Positions 1 through 8,930 of a stretch of 64,000 bases of DNA are shown here, piece after piece. The stretch is taken from NCBI RefSeq assembly GCF_051045985.1, contig NZ_CP157350.1, forward strand, positions 992,001 to 1,056,000, in the 5' to 3' direction. The notes below the pieces were generated by a model. That model worked only from the letters and a program-made list of their open reading frames with translations. It made no database searches and had not been told where the DNA came from. A program made the position numbers and the translations under genes. Position 1 is the first letter of the stretch, and every line of letters begins with the position of its first letter. The DNA is from Scardovia wiggsiae. GTDB taxonomy: Bacteria; Actinomycetota; Actinomycetes; Actinomycetales; Bifidobacteriaceae.

Positions 1-99
1 CATAAAACAGTTACACAGCAGGTCGGACCTGCCCGGCGGCTGCGGCCGCAAGGCGCCGGCACATGCAGCCTTCTGAAGTACCTCTTGTCAAAAGAAGTA

Positions 100-127
100 C
101 CGCTGGCCGCTATTATCCGGCCAGCGG
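100..127 (-). terminator. Hairpin at the end of the LOG-family gene
   Basis: A perfect 10-bp inverted repeat (100-109 with 118-127, 8-nt loop) spans the stop codon of the LOG gene. On the minus strand it is followed by a short pyrimidine stretch including TTCTTTT. It reads as a weak intrinsic terminator. Bases 1-99 hold no gene that I can support, only GC-rich sequence and two direct copies of GAAGTAC. Confidence 0.5.
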
Positions 128-763
128 AGTTGTCACGATATCGACCGCCTCAGCAACATCATCAGTGAACCTGACAACCTGAGGGTCAAGCGGAGAGATC
201 ATACCATTATTCATTACTGTTGTATCAAGCCAGTCAAACAGGTCGCGCCAGTAATTCCCCTCGTATAATGCGATCGGGATACGGGGGGCTTTGCGTGTCT
301 GGATCATCGTAAGGGTTTCGAACATCTCATCAAATGTGCCGAAACCGCCGGGACAGATGATGATCCCCTGGGAATGCTGGAGGAACATGGTTTTTCTGAC
401 AAAAAAGTGTTTGAATGTAATAGAAGTATCTACGTATTCATTGACGCCCTGCTCATGGGGCAGTTCGATGCCCAAGCCTACGGAACGGCCGCCTGCAAGT
501 TTTGCACCACGGTTAGCCGCTTCCATGATCCCAGGCCCCCCTCCTGTAATCACTGCCTTGCCTTTCCCTACTGCAAGTCCAGCCATCTTTTCGGCCGCCT
601 GATAATATGGGCTTTCCGCGCCTAAACGGGCTGACCCGAAAATAGATATTGCCGGACCAATATCCGCAAGGGTTTCGAACCCTTCCCTGAACTCATCGGC
701 AATCCCGTCGATCCAGGCCTGGGCGTTTTCCAATTTTACCCCCGAATAGTCTGCCTCTGTCAT
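113..763 (-). CDS. LOG family protein (TIGR00730-type Rossmann-fold phosphoribohydrolase)
   Basis: Members of the LOG / lysine-decarboxylase-like family hydrolyse nucleoside 5'-monophosphates of the cytokinin type, or related nucleotides, releasing ribose 5-phosphate. Counting from the upstream TTG at 793, the sequence shows the phosphate-binding GGGPGIMEAANRG at 84-96, the Arg-Lys pair of FVRKTMF near 133, and the family signature PGGFGTFDE at 148-156. The length is normal. I chose the ATG at 763; the in-frame TTG at 793 has its own upstream AGGGG and would add ten residues. The gene stands alone upstream of a hairpin. The true substrate in bacteria of this type is not certain. Confidence 0.85.
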   Translation of the reverse strand: MTEADYSGVKLENAQAWIDGIADEFREGFETLADIGPAISIFGSARLGAESPYYQAAEKMAGLAVGKGKAVITGGGPGIMEAANRGAKLAGGRSVGLGIELPHEQGVNEYVDTSITFKHFFVRKTMFLQHSQGIIICPGGFGTFDEMFETLTMIQTRKAPRIPIALYEGNYWRDLFDWLDTTVMNNGMISPLDPQVVRFTDDVAEAVDIVTTPLAG

Positions 764-966
764 CGTGCACCAAGCCTTTCTGCACTTCTGCAATTATTAT
801 CCCCTGAGCCACACAGGCTCTTACCATATTTTTAATTCTGTATTAATACCATTCGACCTGTATATTGTACTCTGATTTGGATACCTGTCAAAGCTTCCGG
901 CATCAACCCAATATGCTTTGTCTCCCTGCTATACCTCAGGTAACCCTGCGGCCTGTGGTCCAGACG

Positions 967-2475
967 CTACCCTTCCCTGCTGAATTCCATGTCTTTGAGC
1001 GCCAGCTCTTCTTTTTCCTGTTCAGGATCTCTGCTGTAGCGCAAAGACTGGTTATACAAAAGGGCAGCAGCGATACCGGCGGAGAGCAGCGACCCTACGA
1101 GGACGCCGAAGCGCGCCTCATTTTGAAGCAGTACATGTTTATAGGCAAGCGATGCCATAAGGAAAGCCACGGTAAACCCTACTCCGCAGGCAGTCGCCAT
1201 AGGGATAAGGTCCCTTACTTTCAGCCCAGGCGCAAGTTTAAGCCTAAACACATGGGTAGATAGCCATGTAGCTCCAAGCACTCCGAGAGGTTTGCCGAGG
1301 ACAAGGGCAAGAATGACCCCGTAAACGATCGGAGAAAGGAGAAATGACGTTCCTGATGCGCCGGTAAATGAGATGCCTGTTGCAAAAAAAGCGAATACCG
1401 GTAAAGCCAGGAGTGCGGAAAATGGCTGAAGCTTGTCATGATACCGCTCAGCACGCGGGGTCTCCTCGTCGAACACGGGCTGCGCAGGCGTCAGAAGCCC
1501 GACAAGCACCCCGGCCAGCGTGGGATGGATCCCCGCTTCAAACATCATGACCCACGCAAGAAGGCCGACACCGGCAACGATAATCCAGGGGACACGCTTC
1601 ATACGCACAAGGAATGACCATATCACTGCACAGGCAGCAACTCCGGCAAACCAGTACCACGCATGGAGGGAAGAATAGAAAATGGCAATAATGATGATAC
1701 CCAGAAGGTCATCAACTGTAGCCAGTGTCATAAGGAAAGCACGGATTGACCCCGGCAGCGCCTTGGCAAAAATCGCCAGGATCGCCAGTGAAAACGCTAT
1801 ATCTGTAGCAGTGGGGACAGCCCATCCCTGCGCGGCAACAGCAAAACCCACACCGTGTACCAGGTCCAGATGCGTGCCTGCACAGGCAGCGCCAATGAAA
1901 ATCACAGGGGGAAGAAGCATGCCTCCTACCGCTGCAAGCATGGGCACAGCGGCCGCTTTGGGATTTGACAGGGAACCGGTTGACAGCTCCTGTTTAAGCT
2001 CCAGGCCCACGACAAGAAAGAATATCGTAAGAAGGCCGTCCTGCGCCCAATGCCCAATCTCCAGGACAAGGTTTGTGTGCGGTACCCCGATGGTATAGCC
2101 TGATAAGGCTTCGTAGGCCCCTTTCGTAACAGGCAGATTCGCCATAAGCAGGCCTGCCAGGGCGAAGCACAGCATGATAATCCCCGACGCGCGGTCAGAA
2201 TGCGCAAGTTTAAGGAGCATCCTCCCTGGGCGGCGCCAGCGGGAATCCTTACCATCGGCGAGCATATCCTCAGAAAAGCCGGGGAGTGTCACAGAGCGGA
2301 AAGGGCGGATCACTTTCTGTGCAAGACTGCTGAGTGCCTTCCTTCTGCTGCGACGGCGCCCTGTTTTGGATAGCGACTGCCTCGAAGCGCTTTTATGCTG
2401 ATTACGGGTATTCCGTTTGTCGGATTTCCCGCTCTGCCGCCCGTGCGGTTTATACCGTTTCGGTATCCGGCCCAT
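967..2475 (-). CDS. nhaA: Na+/H+ antiporter NhaA
   Basis: NhaA exchanges external protons for internal sodium across the cytoplasmic membrane and supports pH and salt homeostasis. The protein (502 residues) has the hallmarks of the family: FFLVVGLELK near 152, TDIAFSLA with Asp225, and TVDDLLGI with the adjacent Asp255-Asp256 pair corresponding to the transport aspartates of E. coli NhaA. About eleven hydrophobic segments follow residue 95. The start ATG is preceded by AAGGAG. Unusual is the first ~90 residues: a very basic, Ser/Arg/Lys-rich hydrophilic extension with no counterpart in E. coli NhaA (388 residues). The gene is separated from the LOG gene by about 200 bases. Confidence 0.93.
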   Translation of the reverse strand: MGRIPKRYKPHGRQSGKSDKRNTRNQHKSASRQSLSKTGRRRSRRKALSSLAQKVIRPFRSVTLPGFSEDMLADGKDSRWRRPGRMLLKLAHSDRASGIIMLCFALAGLLMANLPVTKGAYEALSGYTIGVPHTNLVLEIGHWAQDGLLTIFFLVVGLELKQELSTGSLSNPKAAAVPMLAAVGGMLLPPVIFIGAACAGTHLDLVHGVGFAVAAQGWAVPTATDIAFSLAILAIFAKALPGSIRAFLMTLATVDDLLGIIIIAIFYSSLHAWYWFAGVAACAVIWSFLVRMKRVPWIIVAGVGLLAWVMMFEAGIHPTLAGVLVGLLTPAQPVFDEETPRAERYHDKLQPFSALLALPVFAFFATGISFTGASGTSFLLSPIVYGVILALVLGKPLGVLGATWLSTHVFRLKLAPGLKVRDLIPMATACGVGFTVAFLMASLAYKHVLLQNEARFGVLVGSLLSAGIAAALLYNQSLRYSRDPEQEKEELALKDMEFSREG

Positions 2476-2587
2476 GTGCGCTCCTTCCTGTTATCCGCCA
2501 ACCGCTATTTTCCATCCTGCCCGGAGGTCTCCTTTAACCATAAATCATAATATACTTCACTGATACGGGACAGTACAGGCAGGGAAT

Positions 2588-2619
2588 AACAAAAATCCCC
2601 GCCTATTTCCGGGCAGGGA
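2588..2619 (-). terminator. Intrinsic terminator after tRNA-Arg(ACG)
   Basis: On the minus strand a GC-rich stem (2611-2619 pairing with 2596-2603, one mismatch) is followed directly by a T-rich run (complement of 2588-2595). It lies a few bases past the 3' end of the tRNA gene. Confidence 0.7.
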
Positions 2620-2626
2620 CTGCATG

Positions 2627-2700
2627 TGCGCCAGACAGGATTCGAACCTGCAACCTTCTGATCCGTAGTCAGATGCTCTAATCCGTTGGGCTACTGGCGC
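2627..2700 (-). tRNA. tRNA-Arg (anticodon ACG)
   Basis: The minus strand folds as a full cloverleaf. The acceptor arms are GCGCCAG and CTGGCGC with discriminator A, the anticodon stem-loop CTGA-CTACGGA-TCAG carries ACG, and the T arm contains GGTTCGAATCC. CCA is not encoded. The ACG anticodon is expected to be deaminated to ICG by TadA to read CGU, CGC and CGA. Confidence 0.96.
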
Positions 2701-2755
2701 ATGCTGTTATCTTTCAGACAACAAACAATATTTAAGCACGATAGCAGGAGAAAAC

Positions 2756-5677
2756 CTATACGGCGTGTTTTGTATCAGCCGAACTACGGCTTTTATGGAA
2801 TTCGGACGGCCGTCTGGTGCCGTGGGTTTCCTTTCCCAGCCTGTCCGCCCCGTCCGGCCGTTTCTGGTTCCTCGTAAAAGTGCCTACAAGCGACATGACA
2901 TCGCGTATCTTCATATCCGGCAGATATGCACGTGTAACGGCGAGCGCCAGCTGAGGGAGCCTTGAAGAATCGGGATAAGCGATATACACATGGTTTTCTG
3001 CAGGCTGGAACTTCTTCTTGAAGAAAAGGAGTGATCGGAAACCATACGCAGGTTCAAGCATATTCGCTGTCATCTGCAGTATATGTGTCAGGCTTGCAGA
3101 TTTTCCCTCAATAGGCCGGATACCGGAAAGAGGGGCTGCTGAAAGGCTGAGGAATTCGATATCGCGCATTCCGGGGTCAGCAGCCGGACCGTTGGGATTA
3201 TTACTTTGCCCATCCCTCAGGCGCTCAGCCATACGTGCAATAAGGAATTCCATGATCCCGTTGATGGCATCCTGGCGATAGCGCATGAAATCAAGGGTCC
3301 ATCCTATCACCCTGCCTTCGCGGTAAACTGGAAGCCAGCTTGTAACAGCCTGGACTGTACCTTCCCCATCTATAGCATACAGCAGTTTTACGCGGGGATC
3401 CATAAGTTCTTCAATGCCGCCAAGTGTGAACTTCATTTCGGGGAGGGATTTATCTTCTGCCCACTCTTCAGAGATCGTCATAATCTGGGAACGGATATCG
3501 AATGTGGCATCCTGATATGTAGACAAAACATCAGTGATACCCTCACGTTTGGCTTTATTGATAGCGGTACGTACATCCTGCCACTTTTTGCCGGCTGTTT
3601 TCCACTGGCGCGGGTCAATGACCATTTCAGTGCCTACATCAAGGCTGTTCCATTTCAGCTTTTCCAGCCACTTCCGCTGCTCTTCATGGACAGCATAGAA
3701 AACTGGCATCCATGAATTGCTGTCGCAGAATTTAGTGAAATCAATGATATCCTGTTTGTATTCAGCAGGTTCCCCGAAGGGACCGGTAACGGTCAGGGCG
3801 ATCCCGAAATTTACCCGGTAAGCAATGGCAGACCTACCCGATGCCGAAAACCAGTAATCATTACCTTCCCATGTAGCCATGAATGACATGGATTCACCGC
3901 CGGCCTCAACAAGGCCGCTTGCTTTCTGATGCTCTTTCATTCCTATGCTGCCGTGATCGGAAAACCACAGGACGAAAATAACCCCTGTAACGGTCCAGAA
4001 TATGGGTCCAATAATCCCTGCAACGATGCCCGCAACCGGGCCAAGCGGGATCGAGGCTAACCGTGCCAGTCCCAAAAAGCCGATAGGCAGGTACCGGACC
4101 ATCAGCGAAATAAGGATGTTTACGCCGCTGGCCTGCCCCTCAGGATAATCCGTACCATCGTCCGGCAGCGGATTGGGGGTATATTTGACCACAAGGAAAT
4201 AAATAAGGCTCAGTGCAATAAACGTTACACCGATAACAGCAGCTCCGCTATAGAGGAGTGCAGGCCGGGTACGGATATGGAACCTGCGTATCTGCGTTAT
4301 ATACACGATAATGAGGATAAGAGGCAGAAGGCATATAGCTGCGAAGTTTTTCAGCGTCCCGTGCGACGGCAGGGCCCTGCCCAGCTGGGCCTGCGCCTGT
4401 TCCCCATATGCCAGGCTTTCCAGGAGCACAGGAAGCACGAAGTAATAGACTTCGGAAAGGATAATAATCCCCAGATTCCATACAATGGCCATATGGACAG
4501 CAGTCCTGCGCCCACGGTAAATACCCCATGCGATGATGAGGGAAATGGCTACCGGCAAAAGCGAGACAAGCAATGCCCCGGAAAGATGGACACGCATAAA
4601 ACCGTACCGCATATAGCACCCTGTACTGTGCACCTGCTGCATGCATTCGGTTATTTTTGCAAAATCAGCCTGGGAAGGCCCGAGAAGAAGGCCGATATCC
4701 GACAGAGGCCCCGCATGGATCGGCGATGTTACAGCAATAAGGGGCCCTACCGCAGCTATAACCGTAATAATGCTCAGTATCCGCCATACTTCTATTGCCT
4801 GGACAGGCTCAATAACAAAATCCTGGACAGCTTTACGGACGAACATGAAGCCGCAGGCTTGTCCGACAAAAGCCCCTATCAGCAGAACATAATCGATAGG
4901 TTCGCCCCTGTATAAAAGCCCGGCAAGTATAACAGCATACGTAAAAATATACAGTCTTCGGCGCCATAATGGGGTGATAGCAGCACCGGCAGCCATAAGC
5001 GGGCCGATAACAAGGACTCCCGGCCCATAGGACAGCGAAAGGTCAAGCAATATATGCCATTGCCTGCCATGCCCCTGGATCAGGTAGCACAAAGCAAGGC
5101 CTGAGCTTAAACCGATGATGCAGCATACTATGCCGGTCGCTGCAGCCCGCAGAAGGCCAAGATGGGACTCAGCAATGCTGACCGCAAATAAGATCGTTAT
5201 GACCCCAATAATTATCTGAGGGATATCGTCAACGAAGAAAATAGAAGCAACAGCTGTATACCATCTGCCTGCGATCAGCTGCCTGTAGCTGGTGCGGAAA
5301 TATTCATGCCCGACATACTGCAGAAGAGGCCGAAAATTAATATGCCGAGAAATAGCAGCACGTATAACAATGTTGTACAGAAGGAAGGACACGGCAAGCG
5401 ATACGGCAAGGGGGTGTTTGCCTATCCACTGGAGGCCGTCAAGGAGCAGAGCACGGGCAGGATGCCGCGAAGGATCTATGGCCTTTAAAACCTTCAATCC
5501 CTTATAGTTCCCGTGCTCCTCGGAACTTTTGCAGCCCCCTCCTTTCCTCAATCTGTGATCCCGGGATGCCTCATACTCCGGCCCTGCCGCCGGGACAGCG
5601 CCTGATGGCGGCAGCTGTTTATCACCAGCATACTGCCCCGTGTTATCTGACATATCTGACATATCTGAATTCTCCAT
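2756..5677 (-). CDS. Membrane DUF2156 / MprF-like aminoacyl-lipid synthase
   Basis: A 973-residue membrane protein. After a polar N-terminus (1-75) come many membrane helices between about 85 and 575. The first block (about 85-275) resembles a rhomboid-type bundle, but I see no clear catalytic GxSG serine. A soluble C-terminal domain (about 595-955) begins SFMATWEGNDYWFSASG and matches the DUF2156 GNAT-fold domain of phosphatidylglycerol lysyltransferases. Such domains move an amino acid from aminoacyl-tRNA to a membrane lipid, changing surface charge and resistance to cationic peptides. The donor amino acid and lipid cannot be told from sequence. The esterase gene ends 66 bases upstream on the same strand, so co-transcription is likely. 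Confidence 0.75.
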   Translation of the reverse strand: MENSDMSDMSDNTGQYAGDKQLPPSGAVPAAGPEYEASRDHRLRKGGGCKSSEEHGNYKGLKVLKAIDPSRHPARALLLDGLQWIGKHPLAVSLAVSFLLYNIVIRAAISRHINFRPLLQYVGHEYFRTSYRQLIAGRWYTAVASIFFVDDIPQIIIGVITILFAVSIAESHLGLLRAAATGIVCCIIGLSSGLALCYLIQGHGRQWHILLDLSLSYGPGVLVIGPLMAAGAAITPLWRRRLYIFTYAVILAGLLYRGEPIDYVLLIGAFVGQACGFMFVRKAVQDFVIEPVQAIEVWRILSIITVIAAVGPLIAVTSPIHAGPLSDIGLLLGPSQADFAKITECMQQVHSTGCYMRYGFMRVHLSGALLVSLLPVAISLIIAWGIYRGRRTAVHMAIVWNLGIIILSEVYYFVLPVLLESLAYGEQAQAQLGRALPSHGTLKNFAAICLLPLILIIVYITQIRRFHIRTRPALLYSGAAVIGVTFIALSLIYFLVVKYTPNPLPDDGTDYPEGQASGVNILISLMVRYLPIGFLGLARLASIPLGPVAGIVAGIIGPIFWTVTGVIFVLWFSDHGSIGMKEHQKASGLVEAGGESMSFMATWEGNDYWFSASGRSAIAYRVNFGIALTVTGPFGEPAEYKQDIIDFTKFCDSNSWMPVFYAVHEEQRKWLEKLKWNSLDVGTEMVIDPRQWKTAGKKWQDVRTAINKAKREGITDVLSTYQDATFDIRSQIMTISEEWAEDKSLPEMKFTLGGIEELMDPRVKLLYAIDGEGTVQAVTSWLPVYREGRVIGWTLDFMRYRQDAINGIMEFLIARMAERLRDGQSNNPNGPAADPGMRDIEFLSLSAAPLSGIRPIEGKSASLTHILQMTANMLEPAYGFRSLLFFKKKFQPAENHVYIAYPDSSRLPQLALAVTRAYLPDMKIRDVMSLVGTFTRNQKRPDGADRLGKETHGTRRPSEFHKSRSSADTKHAV

Positions 5678-5743
5678 ATTTCCAGCCTCTCGGCGGGTCC
5701 AGCCCCCCTGCCGGACTCCAATCCATTGTTATTGTACCGCAGT

Positions 5744-7261
5744 TCAGCCGTGGCCTTCCTGTCCGTACGATATCTTCACCCCATCCATATGGGTCAGCGA
5801 AGGGAAACTGCTGATACGCACAGTGCCCTGTGACAATCCGGTCTCCATGCAAAACTGTGCTAACCCGTAGTTCATGACAGCTCTTACACTGTTCCAGTCA
5901 TGGCCTTTGCCCGCAACAACAACCGCATCGACTTTCATCCCCCTGGCGCTGGCCGCTTGCGCAACAGACCGCGCATTATCCTGCCCTATCTGGTCATACT
6001 GGCCGGCACCGAAAAGGATGGTCTGGCTGGGCAGGCCATATTTCCGTATTGCCACCGCCGGTACATGGTCCTCGTACGCTGCACGTGAACCGCCATAAAA
6101 CCTGCCGACCATTTCAGGGACAGGACCGTTGGAATGATGCACCTCGCCCCCAATGGAAATGATATGCCCGTACAGATTATGATACTTAGGCCCGAGATGC
6201 GTTGCGCATGTGCCGCCCATTGAAAAGCCCGCGATGCCCCAGGCCTTGCCGGGAAGCTGCACAGGAAGGCGGGATGTGATCCAGCCTGTTACATCTCTGG
6301 TAATATATGTCTGCGCATCCCCATATACAGGGGTATCAGAACATAATGTATTATGCGAAGCATCCCCCAGATGGTCAGGTGAAACCACTATTGGCGCTAT
6401 GCCATGGTGCTTTTTTGCAAATTCGTTGAGGGAATCCTGAAATCTCCCCGAAAGGAAAAACCTGTCAGGGCTGCCCGGCTGGCCGGAAAGGGCGATAAGG
6501 ACAGGGAGCCTGGGAGGGTTATCGGCGAGGGCCGCGGGAGGAAGATAAACATTGGCTTTACGCGGCTTAAAATGTGCGATACGGGCGGGGATATCGACAG
6601 TACGGACGATCCCTTCCCTGCGCAGCTTCGGCAATTTTCCCGCCTTCGCTGCTGCTTCCCATTCTTTCACTGTCCGTGTTGTGCCATGAGGCTGGTATCC
6701 CGGCATTTCAGGGAAAGCTTCAGCACCCAAAACCGACCTGATGGTCGGATACTGCCCGTAAACAGCATTCACACCTACGACCCCATAAATAACCGAAAAT
6801 ATCATGAGGATAACAGAAAGCACCTTCCTTTTCCCCCGATACGCCAGCAGAGATGCAGCAGCAAACCCGAAGATCCCCATTGCGGCTGCAACTTTAACAA
6901 TCACAAGAAGCCCCAGCTCCACCCCGAATACGACCCACACATGCGACATAAGATATGTGAGAGCCCACCCGAAACCGAAGAATACGGCTGCGAACAGGGC
7001 CTGCCATGCAAATGCAGTGATCTTTGGATGACGGCATCGGGATATAAAGTTTCTGAATACGGCAGAGGCCGGAGGCTTCTGAGTATCCCCGATGCCCTGG
7101 CCCCCTCCGGTATCCCCGGTTTGGGAAACGCGCCGCTCCCGCTGGGTATGCGGCCGTGCAAAAAGAGGGAGGAGGCTTACCGCAAGTACTGCAACGATTA
7201 CAGTTATCGATGCAGGAAACCATCCTTTGTCAAGATCAATATCAATAAACCAGTTCCCCAT
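5744..7261 (-). CDS. Membrane-anchored alpha/beta-hydrolase (esterase family)
   Basis: A 505-residue protein with four predicted membrane helices (about 15-34, 85-107, 112-140, 148-168) and then an extracellular-type alpha/beta-hydrolase domain from about 215. The nucleophile elbow is G345-F-S-M-G349 (Ser347), with a likely catalytic Asp near 423 and His454 in GKGHDWNS. This resembles the esterase D / antigen-85 superfamily. The gene lies directly upstream of the DUF2156 synthase on the same strand. Pairing of an aminoacyl-lipid synthase with a hydrolase occurs in other bacteria, so a role in removing or remodelling the lipid modification is plausible. It is inferred from the neighbourhood only. 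The start ATG has AGGAT upstream. Confidence 0.7.
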   Translation of the reverse strand: MGNWFIDIDLDKGWFPASITVIVAVLAVSLLPLFARPHTQRERRVSQTGDTGGGQGIGDTQKPPASAVFRNFISRCRHPKITAFAWQALFAAVFFGFGWALTYLMSHVWVVFGVELGLLVIVKVAAAMGIFGFAAASLLAYRGKRKVLSVILMIFSVIYGVVGVNAVYGQYPTIRSVLGAEAFPEMPGYQPHGTTRTVKEWEAAAKAGKLPKLRREGIVRTVDIPARIAHFKPRKANVYLPPAALADNPPRLPVLIALSGQPGSPDRFFLSGRFQDSLNEFAKKHHGIAPIVVSPDHLGDASHNTLCSDTPVYGDAQTYITRDVTGWITSRLPVQLPGKAWGIAGFSMGGTCATHLGPKYHNLYGHIISIGGEVHHSNGPVPEMVGRFYGGSRAAYEDHVPAVAIRKYGLPSQTILFGAGQYDQIGQDNARSVAQAASARGMKVDAVVVAGKGHDWNSVRAVMNYGLAQFCMETGLSQGTVRISSFPSLTHMDGVKISYGQEGHG

Positions 7262-7360
7262 TTTATATCCTGTTTATGCCATGCTGCCGGACATCGCACT
7301 GCCGGTTCCATGCGCTGCATGTGCTTACCCGTCTTACAGCAGATTATACCAATGGCATAT

Positions 7361-7396
7361 CCTTCAGCATGGGCTTTTCCTTCAGCATGGGCTTTC
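7361..7396. repeat. Two-unit 18-bp tandem repeat downstream of tsaD
   Basis: Two adjacent 18-base copies (7361-7378 and 7379-7396) that differ only in the last base lie just beyond the tsaD stop codon. They are not part of any supported gene and form no strong hairpin. Confidence 0.8.
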
Positions 7397-7408
7397 TGCC
7401 CTTTTCAC

Positions 7409-8455
7409 CTATTCCATGCAGATACGGTCCATCGGCATGGAGGAGTCAATAGAAAATCCGGGCGAAGAAGGCCTGATATCCGCTTCTATAAGGTTCACGC
7501 CCAGCATGCCGATCATCGCACCATTATCTGTGCACAGCTTAAGCTCGGGGATACGGATATTGACTCCACTGCGCGCCCCGGTTTCAGCCAGCTTAGCCCT
7601 CAGCTGCGAATTGGCGCTGAACCCACCTCCGACGATCAGCGTATCCGAGGAAAAGGCCTTGCATGCCTGTACGGATTTGTCGGCAAGTACTGCTGCCACT
7701 GAATCAACCAGTGAAGCGCAGACATCGTCAACAGGGATTCTGTTACCCAGAGCACCCTGCTCCTCCAGCCACCGTGCCACTGCCGTTTTCACGCCCGAAA
7801 AGCTGAAGTCATACGGATGCCGGGCAGCAGACCTTCCCTGGGTCAGCCCCCGCGGTACCTTGACTGCGTGCGGGTCCCCGCTGCGCGCATGCCTGTCGAT
7901 ATAGGGGCCGCCCGGATACGGGAATCCCAGAAGCCGGGCGATCTTGTCAAAACACTCGCCGGCAGCATCATCAAGGGTAGTGCCGACAACAGAAACAGAA
8001 CGCGCTACATCGCGTACATGCAGCAGCGAAGTATGGCCGCCTGAAACGATAAGGGCCAGGACGTCCCGCGGAAATACGCCGAACTGCAGCTGCGTAACCG
8101 CGATATGCCCGATAACATGGTTAACGCCGTACAGCGGTTTATGCGCTGCCGCAGCGAGTGCCTTCGCCCCTGAGACCCCAACAGCCAGGCAACCGGCGAG
8201 ACCCGGGCCCGCCGAGACTGCAACAGCATCCAGATCGGAAAGATCCATATTGGCATCTGACAGCGCCTTCGAAACAACGGGGACAAAGGATTCGGCATGT
8301 GCCCGGGAAGCAAGCTCAGGTATGACGCCTCCATACCTGGCATGCTCATCCATAGAGGACGCCACAACATTGGACAGCGCCGTGCGTCCGCGGATAACAG
8401 CAGCCGCCGTTTCATCACATGTCGATTCGATCCCTAAAACTACCGGCTCACTCAT
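7409..8455 (-). CDS. tsaD: tRNA N6-adenosine threonylcarbamoyltransferase TsaD
   Basis: TsaD transfers the threonylcarbamoyl group from TC-AMP to A37 of tRNAs that read ANN codons (t6A), working with TsaB and TsaE. The protein opens with VLGIESTCDETAAAV, carries the metal-binding HVIGH (His113 and His117) and ends with the CTDNGAMIG motif. The reading frame is open further upstream, but the ATG at 8455 follows a strong AGGAGG and gives the usual length of 348 residues. The first 8 bases overlap the end of rimI. It is the last gene of the comEA-to-tsaD run. Confidence 0.96.
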   Translation of the reverse strand: MSEPVVLGIESTCDETAAAVIRGRTALSNVVASSMDEHARYGGVIPELASRAHAESFVPVVSKALSDANMDLSDLDAVAVSAGPGLAGCLAVGVSGAKALAAAAHKPLYGVNHVIGHIAVTQLQFGVFPRDVLALIVSGGHTSLLHVRDVARSVSVVGTTLDDAAGECFDKIARLLGFPYPGGPYIDRHARSGDPHAVKVPRGLTQGRSAARHPYDFSFSGVKTAVARWLEEQGALGNRIPVDDVCASLVDSVAAVLADKSVQACKAFSSDTLIVGGGFSANSQLRAKLAETGARSGVNIRIPELKLCTDNGAMIGMLGVNLIEADIRPSSPGFSIDSSMPMDRICME

Positions 8456-8930
8456 GATAGTCCTCCTGAAAATCCCCCTTACGGCCTTCAGCAACAGTAC
8501 GGGCCATAGTATATGCATCAATATCTTCAGGCTGGTAATACCGCCTGCGGATACCCATAAGCTCAAACCCGTTTTTCTTATACAGGCTGACAGCGGGACC
8601 GTTATCGACACGGACTTCAAGGAGCATACGTCCGGCTCCAAAACCGGCCGCAGCCCGGCACAGCTCATCTAACAGCCTCTGCCCTCTGTGCTGGCGCTGA
8701 TATTTCTTACTGACGCCAAGAGTCATGATCTGGGCGTCATCCGAATCAAACCAGAGGCCTGCATATCCGCAGATATCGCCTGACTCCCTATCTTCGTCCA
8801 CAATATACATGCGTGACGGAGCCGCCAGTTCCTGTCTGATAATATCTTCGTTCCACGCCTCTTTACCAAAAAGTTCTGTCTCAAGTTCTGCGATACGGGC
8901 AATATCGCGTTCAGCCATTTTCCTGATCAT
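8448..8930 (-). CDS. rimI: Ribosomal-protein S18 alanine N-acetyltransferase RimI
   Basis: A 160-residue GNAT-fold acetyltransferase. The acetyl-CoA-binding segment follows the usual pattern around YQRQHRGQRLLDEL (about 78-91), and the C-terminal NGPAVSLYKKNGFE resembles the RimI family. RimI acetylates the N-terminal alanine of ribosomal protein S18 in E. coli, although actinobacterial RimI may act on other proteins. The start overlaps the tsaB stop by four bases (ATGA), and its end overlaps tsaD, so the three genes are translationally coupled. Confidence 0.88.
   Translation of the reverse strand: MIRKMAERDIARIAELETELFGKEAWNEDIIRQELAAPSRMYIVDEDRESGDICGYAGLWFDSDDAQIMTLGVSKKYQRQHRGQRLLDELCRAAAGFGAGRMLLEVRVDNGPAVSLYKKNGFELMGIRRRYYQPEDIDAYTMARTVAEGRKGDFQEDYHE

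Noticed and set aside
6404..7702. Plus-strand frame of 432 codons opposite the esterase
   Set aside because: It runs antisense to a well-supported hydrolase, and no motif is present.
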